From NCBI GenBank assembly GCA_023374025.1, contig SIJG01000050.1, positions 387,719 through 451,718 of the forward strand: a DNA stretch of 64,000 nucleotides. Direction: 5' to 3'. The position numbers were made by a program, and so were the translations under genes. The DNA is from Heterodera schachtii. Its lineage: Eukaryota; Nematoda; Chromadorea; Rhabditida; Heteroderidae. Below the pieces are notes generated by a model. That model ran no database searches and was not told where the DNA came from. It saw nothing but the letters and a program-made list of their open reading frames with translations. Numbering within the stretch: the stretch's first letter is position 1; every line of letters starts with the position of its first letter. Shown piece by piece: positions 56,606-64,000 of this stretch.

Positions 56606-56873
56606 TTATTGTTGAGAAATGATCGATCTCGCCAATAGGAAGCTGATTTGATGCCATCCTTTTCTCTTTGAAATGCTTTTGTTGATTCTTTCGTTCGAAT
56701 GAAAGATACATTATTTATATATATGTCTTATTGAAAACGCTACTAATTAATTAAATTAAAAATCAAATGCTTGATTTTAGCACTTTTCGTCGGTCATCAT
56801 TAGGGATGTGACTTTTAGTGACGGAAAATCCAAAAATAGTTAACTAAAATAGTGAGTAAAAATGCCAAAATAG

Positions 56874-57008
56874 TAGAGTAGAGCGGGACCAAACCGGGAC
56901 CAGTCCCGGGTTTTTTCCCGGTTTTCCCAGCCAAAAATTCCCGGTTTTTCAACCCGAAAAAGTCCCGGTCCCGGTTAAGCCCAAAATTCCCGGTCCCGCT
57001 CTACTCTA
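56874..57008. mobile_element. 135-base hAT-type MITE
   Basis: Ends TAGAGTAGAGCGGGACC and GGTCCCGCTCTACTCTA, a perfect 17-base inverted repeat, flanked by the identical 8-base duplication CAAAATAG (56866-56873 and 57009-57016). The interior is repeated CCCGGTCCCGG / CCCGGTTTTCCC. A degraded relative is at 43385-43535. It inserted into the AAAATAGTGA repeat. Confidence 0.92.
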
Positions 57009-57108
57009 CAAAATAGTAACGCATAAATGTGTTTTTTGAGCTTCTTTTTTCAAATCAATTGAGCAAAAAATTTAGTTAAAACCTAAAATTCATATCCCTA
57101 ATCATTAG

Positions 57109-57255
57109 AGATCGGAATTTTGAAAAAAGCCTGTACCTGTATTTCCCGATTGGTCTGTACCTGTATTTTCTGTACAAAAATGCAGGAAAATACAGGTACA
57201 GGAAAAATACAGGCCCCTCAAGGCCTGGATCCAGGTCTGTATTTTTTGGAACTCA
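57109..57255. repeat. TAGAGATCGG end with CCTGTACCTGTATTTT repeats
   Basis: TAGAGATCGGAATTTTG is followed by several CCTGTACCTGTATTT words and their complements (AAATACAGGTACAGG). It looks like one terminus of another TAGAG-type element. No partner end was found. Confidence 0.45.
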
Positions 57256-57411
57256 TTTTAAAAATCAAACAAAGGTTTGAAAAAATCAATTAATTGCTTA
57301 GGAACATTTTAAAATATCTAATTTACAATAATTATGTCTCTTTAAATATATTTGATCATTTTTGAAAAATTGAAAAAAACATCGATCACTTGAAATAATA
57401 AATTCTAAAAT

Positions 57412-57760
57412 AAAAATGCGGGGATTTTTGAAGATTGTTGGTCAGATTAGCAGGGGCCCCGGATAACGAACCCATGGGTGAAACGCAGAACCGTAAATAG
57501 CGCCTTGTTTTTGGGTCGTCTCTTTTCACCGACAAATCTCTTCAATCTCAGTCAATCGAATTCAATCGTTTCCGGTGTTCTTAATCCTGCGATTTCACAC
57601 AACCATTTAAAGAGTATCAGCAGAATGGCATTTCCCATTATTTAATATGTACGAATAAATTAACAAATTATGACCATTATTTTTGGCCAGAAAACCTTTT
57701 TAATCTCCTCCATCCGTTTCAAATTGGTTAATTTTATTTGTTTTTAACCAAAAAACGGAC
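57412..57760. repeat. Intergenic duplicate of 33690-34000
   Basis: Same order of blocks as the copy at 33690, including the decayed family A exon 3 words and the GTACGAATAAATTAAC and TTTTTAATCTCCTCCATCCG stretches normally found upstream of TATA-class genes. Confidence 0.7.
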
Positions 57761-57869
57761 GAAAGGCTAATTGATTCATTTGAGCCCCTTAAATAATATT
57801 GTGCCGTATTTTGGCTTAAAACGAGAAAGTGTCGAAAAATTTATTGTTTTTTGATGTTTTATTGGTATG

Positions 57870-57878
57870 TATATAAAG
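57870..57878 (+). promoter_or_regulatory. TATA box of A13
   Basis: TATATAAAG, 50 bases before the ATG. Confidence 0.75.
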
Positions 57879-57919
57879 AAGTCAAACAGATTTTTTTTCA
57901 TTCATAATACTGCAGCAAA

Positions 57920-59224
57920 ATGAATCGACGGTAAGAAATTTTTTGTAAAATTAAAATTTTCGTATTTACCCATATTATTTTTTAACGCATTTCAGTTGGC
58001 TTTGTAGTGACGTTTGGATGGACATTCTGCCATCATTTGACCATGCTCAACTCGGACTTAAAATGGCATTGCTTTCCGACCGTTTCGATGTTTTGGTGGA
58101 CGCGCATTTTGATGGAAAAAGCGTATTGACAATTTGGAGAGCAATCGAAATTCGCAAAGACTTTGGACCAAAATCGAAAATGTCTATTCGAATCGATGAC
58201 AGTGAAAATTTTGTGGATTTTCCGTTGTCAGACCGTCAGATGCCCAACAAAATTTGCTTTAAAAACCTTCAGATTCAGTCAGTCATAAATTTATGCATAT
58301 TAAAAGTAATTTTAATATTTCTTCAGGTACATTGACCATTCCGTGATCACTTTTCTCAATTCCAAGAAGCGATTCTTTGACAGAAATGGCACCAATTTAA
58401 AGTTGTATCTGTCTCGTTCACAGGACAATGATGACCAGCCAATTTGGGATGTTTTTGTGCATCAAATTTGGCCAATTTTTGCGACCAACATTTGCCAATT
58501 GTACTTTCCTAATGCCAATCATTTGGACAATTTACGTCGACGCATTTCGCCAACAATTCTCACTGATCTTGATCAATTGAATTCAATCGATTCTGGAGCC
58601 CTATTTCCCTATGGAATTGCTGACGATGGACCAAATGCTTCTGCTGGCCAAGCGTTGTCCAAATGGCTGCACACTCCGAGCAAAAATGGACAACCGAAGA
58701 AATTGCATCGCAAGAATTTTTTGGGTCCGGTGAATCTCGAATGGATCAACAATTTCAAGGAGGTGTCCCGCAATATTTTTTTTTTAATTGTTTTCGTTTT
58801 ATCAATTTTGTTTAGACATTCCGCCGTGCCACCACTTCCGTCAGTTACATTATTCAATTTTATTTTATAGTGGGAATTGGAACAATACCAATTGAACAAT
58901 TTGAATTGGTTAATGGGCGAACCAATGAGAAGCTTACACTGAAACATAATACCGAAGAATTCGACGAAATAGTGTATAATTGGCTGTTGCAACGGTGCCC
59001 AATTGGGGAGACGGCGACGGTGCCAGCAATTAAATTGGAAGACAGCGTAAATCCGAGTGCCAATTTGAACAATATCAATTTTGATCTGTGGAGTTTCAAT
59101 AGATCCATTGGGTGAGCAGCAACAGCAATTTTTGATTGTCGAAAATGGAAATTTTAGGCCATTGTCGCCACAAGCGGAAGAAGAAGAAAAAGAAGCGGAT
59201 CAAAGCACCAAAAATGTCGTCTGA
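57920..59224 (+). CDS. Family A F-box-like gene A13
   Basis: Exons 57920-57930, 57996-58277, 58327-58762, 58816-59111 and 59158-59224 total 1092 bases (363 codons plus stop), in phase. Exon 2 ends with the atypical donor GTCAGT instead of GTAATT, the weakest splice signal in the intact members; if it is skipped, translation runs on for about 19 codons to a stop. Exon 2: LCSDVWMDILPSFDHAQLGL. Exon 3 is closest to A7/A10 (YIDHSVITFLNSKKRFFD) up to QPIWDVFV, then closer to the others, hinting at gene conversion. Exon 4: TFRRATTSVSY, EQFELVNGRTNEKLTL, RCPIGE. The tail is acidic (PQAEEEEKEADQSTKNVV). The 3' UTR hairpin is at 59264-59280. Inferred role as for A7. Confidence 0.83.
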
Positions 59225-59399
59225 TTAAGTGTACGGAAATGATTTAATTAATTAATTGTATTTGAGAAATGATCGATCTCATTTTGTTGTGCTTATTTCC
59301 TCTCAGAAATGCTTTTGTTGATTCTTTCGTTCTATAATATGTTACACATTTATTTTATTGGTTTTTTTTGTTGAGCAATTTATTAATTATCAATGAAAC

Positions 59400-59810
59400 G
59401 ATTGTCTAGTGAATTTGGAAATACAGCAATTAAGGTGTTTCCCTCCCCCCCCCCTCCCCCCGCTTAGAAAAAATTAAAAATTCACTAGGGTAATAAGAAG
59501 GGTTGCGATTTTGGCTCTAGTGCACTTTATGAGTCCAATCCAATCAGATTTTATGAGTCCAATAAAATATTTATGAGTCCTATGACAATTTATGAGTCCA
59601 AACTAGGGTTCGAGCCCCGTGGGCGGGGTGGCTTTTCGCGGGGGCGGGGGATTGCGGGGGTCAGAGTCGCGGGGGCGGGGACGGGGGTGACCAAATGACT
59701 CGCGCCCGCGGGGACGGGGGCGGGGGTTTGTGTTTAATTAGCTCCAAAAAATTTCACAAAAATTAATTTTTTTTTGAATAATGTGTTTGGCTCCACATTC
59801 CTTTATTCGA
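59400..59810 (+). repeat. TAGGGTTCGAGCCCC terminal repeat and GC array
   Basis: 59606 begins TAGGGTTCGAGCCCCGTGGG and continues with GCGGGGGCGGGG arrays to about 59730. It matches 4862-5093 in inverted orientation. 59400-59512 is an inverted copy of 42905-43005, with C-runs. ATTTATGAGTCC is repeated four times at 59528-59600. Confidence 0.6.
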
Positions 59811-59929
59811 TATATTGCCTCGATTTAATTCTTTTTGGTATAATTGCAAAAATGACCAAATTTAGGGATTACAAATATGCCAAAAATATTCAATTTTTAT
59901 TGGTATTTTTGTCTATTAATCCAGGGTTG

Positions 59930-60080
59930 CAAAATTGCTTCAAATATCACTGTCGAATTCACAATTTTTCTAATACTGTCGAAATCAATCATTGTCGAAT
60001 TCACTCGTTGTCGAAATCACGCGCAGACAGTGAAAAAAAGTGAAATAGTTCACTGTCGAAATCACATACATAGCACCGTT
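59930..60080. repeat. Short CACTGTCGAAATCA repeats
   Basis: The words ACTGTCGAA(A/T)TCA and ATTGTCGAATTCAC occur about five times. CCAGGGTTGCAAAATTGC at 59920 could be a CAGGG-type terminus. No gene. Confidence 0.45.
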
Positions 60081-60207
60081 TTTGATGACTATAAAAATTT
60101 AAGATTTTCTTTTATAAAAAGAGATTTTTCAAAAGAATTATTTATTCTGTATTTGTCATCAATCAATTGAAGAAAGGCCAAAGTGTGCTAATTAAATTAC
60201 AGCAAAA

Positions 60208-60830
60208 ATGAATCGACGGTAAGAATTTTTTGAAAAATTACAAATTTTCCAAGCTGTTTTTCCTCCCATTTCAGCTGGATTTGCAGCGACGTTTGGATGG
60301 ACATTCTCCCATCTTTTGACCATGCTCAACTCGGACTCAAAATGGCATTGCTTTCCGACCGTTTCGACATTTTAGTGGACAAACATTTCGACGGAAAAAC
60401 AACGGAATTGGCAATTTGGAGAGAAATAAGAATTCGCAAGGAAATTGGACCAAAAGCGAAACTGTCTGTATGGGTCGATGACAAATGGGTGACATTTCCG
60501 TTGCCGGACCATTCGCTGCCCAACAAAATCCGCTTTAAGAAACTTCAGATTTAGTAAATCAAAAACTATACAGAAACCAATTAATTTTCTTCAATTTTTC
60601 CCCCTTTCAGCTACATTGACCATTCCGTGCTCGCATTTCTCCGTTCCAACAAGCAAATTTGGGACAGAAGTGGCACCAATTTGGAGTTGCTTTTTGCAAA
60701 TGTCCAGCCAATTTGGGATGTTTTTGTTCACGAAATTTGGCCAATCTTTGCGGCAAACGTTCGCCATATCGACAGAAAGTTTTGGCATTCCAATGCCCTC
60801 TTCAATTTCGATTGCTCTCCAAAGCGTTAA
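60208..60830 (+). pseudogene. Family A copy A14, fused tail-to-tail with A15
   Basis: Exons 60208-60218, 60275-60553 and 60611 onward read normally (WICSDVWMDILPSFDHAQLG; YIDHSVLAFLRSNKQIWD; IWPIFAANVRH) until about 60768, where the sequence becomes the antisense of another copy's exon 2. Translation stops at 60828-60830 after 169 codons. Everything from mid exon 3 onward is absent. Confidence 0.8.
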
Positions 60831-61021
60831 TTCGCTTTTTCCATCAAAATGTTTGTCCACCAAAACATCGAAACGGTCGGAAAGCAATGCCATTTTGAGT
60901 CCGAGTTGAGCATGGTCAAATGATGGGAGAATATCCATCCAAACATCGCCACAAATCCAGCTAAATGAGTAAAAAAATAGCATGGGTAAAATGAAAATGA
61001 AATTGCTTGCCGTCGATTCAT
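60591..61021 (-). pseudogene. Family A copy A15, fused tail-to-tail with A14
   Basis: Minus-strand first exon 61021-61011 with a GC donor (GCAAGC) as in A1, exon 2 from 60960 (WICGDVWMDILPSFDHAQLG to GMPKLSVD), then the antisense of A14 exon 3 from about 60770. The open frame ends at 60591 (126 codons). Its upstream region (61022-61250) is homologous to that of A1. Confidence 0.8.
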
Positions 61022-61253
61022 TTGGTAGCTCAATTAGCACAATTTCCACTTTTTCAATTGATTGTTGGTGTGTCAATAAAGGCAAAACTCTGTTGTTATG
61101 TAACTTAAAAAGAGAGAGTTGGGGAAAATGAGAGAGCAAAAAGAACAATTTTGAAACAGAAACTCATTACATTTTTGTGCAAAAAACAGACGGATATTTT
61201 TGTAAAAAATATTGGTTTTTTTCACTTTATTCGCTCAATCATTTTTATGCAGG

Positions 61254-61888
61254 GGTGCGATCGAAAAATTTTCAAAATCAGAACATCGGGCTCAAAAAAT
61301 CAGATTTTGGGATCAAAAATCAGAACATTTTACAAAATTGCTTCAAATCAGTTTTTTTATAATTTATTTAATCAAAAATGTATTAAAAATTATATTTTTG
61401 GCCTCCGATTATCATATTTAAAAATTTTGGTGAGGAAATTAGCAAATCGAAAATTTCAGTGCACTAGGGATAAAAAATCAGACTTTTAAGAATTTTTGCG
61501 GCGGAAAAAAAAGGCCAATTTTTGCAATTAAAAGCCAAGCGACGATTTTTTTTTTTTTTTGCGTTTAGAAACGCCTTTTTTAAACGCAAATTTTTTCAAA
61601 AAATTTTGGCCGATTGACAGGGGAGGGGAGCGGCGTCAGGCGGTGCCGATAGGCGCCGCCGTGAAAAATTTTGCGATTTTTAATGCGATTTTTTAACAGA
61701 TTTTTGTCAAAAAAATGACCAAATTTTGCCACAAATGTTATATTTTCTTGACAAAAAGTGACATTATGCCACAAAATTTCAAAAAATATGAGTTTATCTA
61801 AGAAATCAGAACAAATTTTGGTCTCTACCCCAAAATCAGAACATTTCTGACAAATCAGAACATTTTTATTTTATCAGATTTGGCCCTC
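61254..61888. mobile_element. hAT-like element with AAATCAGAACATTT repeats
   Basis: Begins CAGGGGTGCGATCG. AATCAGAACAT words fill both ends (61275-61335 and 61800-61875). A hairpin palindrome GGCGGTGCCGATAGGCGCCG lies at 61639-61661. The right terminus near GGCCCTCC is imperfect and no duplication was found. It separates the A15 upstream region from the A16 upstream region. Confidence 0.6.
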
Positions 61889-61929
61889 CAAAAAAATCGA
61901 AAATTCAATTTTCAATAAAATTCGTATTT

Positions 61930-62230
61930 ATATAAATTAAAAAAAAAATAACTGAGCAGTGGTGAAGAATATTGGCCCTGAATGATTTGAACTGATATTG
62001 TTAAGTGTTACCAAATCCAGAAAAACCCAATCAGAGAGTCCATCTCGGTTTCTAGCACTTTTTTTACATGTTTTGAAGATTTTTTCTTCCCCAATTTTTT
62101 CAATTCCGTTTCAGTGACAATAAAATATAGAAATTTACTTCTTGTTTAGAAAGGATTTTGCAGGGCAATTATTAATTCAACATTTTGTGACATCAATCAA
62201 TTGGAAAACGGCAAATTTGCAGCAAAAAAT
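61930..62230 (+). promoter_or_regulatory. Upstream region of A16, empty site of FB1
   Basis: Holds the TATA-less block TGACATCAATCAATTGG (62188-62204) and, near 61938-61985, the uninterrupted GAGCAGTGGTGAAGAAT that corresponds to the FB1 target at 29629. Confidence 0.6.
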
Positions 62231-62231
62231 G

Positions 62232-62500
62232 ATGAACAGACGGTAAGGAATTTTTTGAAAAATTTAAAATTTTCATTTACCCAAATTTTTTTCCATTGTT
62301 TTAGTTGGATTTGTAGCGACGTTTGGATGGACATTCTTCCATCATTTGACCATGCCCAACTTGGACTCAAAATGGCATTGCTTTCCGACCGTTTCGATGT
62401 TTTGGTGGACACACATTTTGATGGCAAAAGCGAATTGACAATTTGGAGGAAAATAAAAATTTTCAAGGACGAATTCATCAGCGGAAGAAGAAGCGGATAA
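62232..62500 (+). pseudogene. Family A copy A16, exon 2 joined to last exon
   Basis: First exon 62232-62242 (an additional in-frame ATG lies directly before it at 62229) and exon 2 from 62305 read WICSDVWMDILPSFDHAQLG to LTIWRKIKIFKDE, then jump at about 62471 into the last exon (TCAGCGGAAGAAGAAGCGGA) in a different frame, stopping at 62498-62500. The product is 68 codons, an almost isolated F-box-like module. The 3' UTR hairpin variant at 62551-62567 remains. Confidence 0.8.
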
Positions 62501-62943
62501 AAGCAACCAAAATGTCGTCTGATTAAGTGTTAATTAAATTAATTATATTTGATAAATGATCGATCTCAATTTGTTGAGCTTATTTCCTCTCAGTCTTCTT
62601 TGTTAATTCTTTCGTTTCAATTATATAAAATCTGAATGAAAATTTACATATTTATTTAGAATTTATTTTTTATGCCTATTTTAGGTATCTATTTATAAAA
62701 TGAAGTCCTAAAAATCCGATCAAAATGTTATTCTATGAAATTGTTATTCAGGACTTTTTTTCGTTTTTTTAATGACTTAAATTCCCAGCCCTAGTCATTA
62801 CATATAATCGCATCAATTAATAACTAATTAATTCATTTCTGCTTCTTTTTGACAATCGAATTCTGACCAAATGGTTGCACACTCCGTGCAAAGATTGGAC
62901 AGCCGAATTAGGATCTCAATTTGTTGTGCTTATTTCGTTAACT

Positions 62944-63752
62944 CAGGGCGGCCAAGTGTGCTTATTTCTAAGATTTGTGCTTATTTTGAGGGGTCGGATC
63001 TTAGAAAGCTAAAATGTGCTTATTTCTAAGATTTGTGCTTATTTTAGCGTTACGTGCTTATTTTGTGCTTATTTTTGGATTTGAAAATAAAAATGTAAAA
63101 TTTGAATGACTGTTTTGACATATTATTTTTTATTGAAGCGAATATTTGATTTAATTTGATTTTTGAAAAAAATTACATTTTTATTTCATTTTCGTGATTG
63201 TAAAATTCCCCAAAATTTCAGTGAAAATTTGTTAAAAAATGGTCAAAATTTCTATTTTTCCTCCGGCGGCGCCTATCGGCACCGCCGGGTCCCCAAAACT
63301 TTTTTTTCGTAAAAAAATCGGCTCAAAATCTCAAAAATTAGTCGTTTTTTGGTGCAAATCTGTTAACAAATTGCAGTGAAATTTTCAAAAATTTTCCCGG
63401 CGGCGCCTACCGGCACCACCGGACACCCCCCGATCCCCAAAAAGTTTTTTTGGAAAAAGCGCGCCACGAAAAAAAAAATTTTTATTTATTTTTTCATTTT
63501 GAATAAAAGTTTCCAAAATGTTATTTTTGATCCCAAATGATGATTTTTTGTCGGCCAAATGCAGATTTTGAAGATTTTCAGTTGCAAGCCCTGGTTTTTA
63601 CACTAAACAATGTTTTAAGTCGATTTTTCATGTTTTTATTGCGTTTCCTTCACGCTACAATTAGTTTTAGAAAAAATCTTATTTTTGGGGTCCGAATCTT
63701 AGTTTTTGAGCCATTTTGTCTTATTTTGAAAAAAAAAAACTTGGCCGCCCTG
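62944..63752. mobile_element. Non-autonomous hAT-type element with GTGCTTATTT repeats
   Basis: Ends CAGGGCGGCCAAGT and ACTTGGCCGCCCTG, a perfect 14-base inverted repeat. Flanks CGTTAACT (62936-62943) and TGTTAACT (63753-63760) agree at 7 of 8 bases. The left subterminal zone holds TGTGCTTATTTCTAAGATT words. Inside are two hairpin palindromes (63263-63288 and 63397-63422), about 135 bases apart with similar flanks. No transposase. Confidence 0.9.
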
Positions 63753-63874
63753 TGTTAACTACATAAAATGGTAAGTAAAATGCCAAAATAGTGATGAAAC
63801 GAATAATTTTCGGCCCAAAAATTAAGCAAAAATAAATTTCATTCAGTTGTTGCAGTTGCAAATGAGGTACATAC

Positions 63875-64000
63875 CAGGGATGGCATTCCGAGGCCTCAAA
63901 AATTTTCGGAACTCGGAAATCGGAATTCCGGGGGTCCAAAATTTTTCGGAAGTCGGAAATCGGAATTCCGACCCCAAAAACGTCGGAAATCGGAATTCGG
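63875..64000 (+). mobile_element. Left end of a hAT-like element running off the window
   Basis: CAGGGATGGCATTCCGAGGC is followed by repeated GGAAATCGGAATTCCG words, the same design (CAGGG end plus subterminal repeats) as the complete elements. It sits in the GCAGTTGCAAATGAGGTACAT repeat block also seen at 18265-18290. Confidence 0.65.

Overview
The window looks like AT-rich nuclear DNA of a nematode. Short introns, very small first exons and a multicopy F-box-like gene family resemble, from memory, families expanded in plant-parasitic cyst nematodes (Heteroderidae). The species cannot be named from the sequence. No bacterial gene, operon or CRISPR is present.

Layout. Bases 1-20188 are extremely AT-rich and almost gene-free. 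They hold decayed repeats, one well-defined non-autonomous hAT-type element (14595-15711), a two-exon HSP70 fragment (15986-16593) and a tRNA-like sequence. A single N at 20188 coincides exactly with the point where a family gene loses homology, so it may be a scaffold join. From 20189 to 62.6 kb the window is a birth-and-death cluster of two related families, called here A and B. Family A has 5 exons: an 11-base first exon, an F-box-like exon, then three more exons ending in an acidic tail. Family B has 6 exons. Labels are local. Apparently intact A genes are A7, A9, A10, A11, A12 and A13, with lengths of 363-383 codons and all exon phases matching. A1 is cut at the N and A2 has one late frame break. 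A3, A4, A5, A6, A8, A14, A15 and A16 are fragments, deletions or fusions. B1 is intact. B2 has three one-base frame breaks.

Mobile DNA dominates the rest. There is a 4988-base Ty3/Gypsy LTR retrotransposon (35173-40160) with identical 237-base LTRs and target duplication ACCAG, carrying one frame break between RT and RNase H. At least five elements have CAGGG-, TAGGG- or TAGAG-type ends, most with 8-base target duplications, and each carries its own short subterminal repeat. Several foldback elements are present, one with an 11-base target duplication and a paralogous empty site 32 kb away. A palindromic GGCGGYGCC-type hairpin recurs at least 11 times, often inside hAT-like elements. A7 and A10 lie on a near-identical inverted duplication (arms about 1.5 kb, loop about 5.4 kb).

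How the genes work together. The F-box-like N-terminus suggests substrate-receptor subunits of SCF ubiquitin ligases, but this is inference. Family A shows two upstream types, one with a TATATAAAG box 40-50 bases before the ATG and one without. Most copies share a 3' UTR hairpin. A10 and B2 are divergently transcribed from a 243-base intergenic region that survives as relics at two other places.
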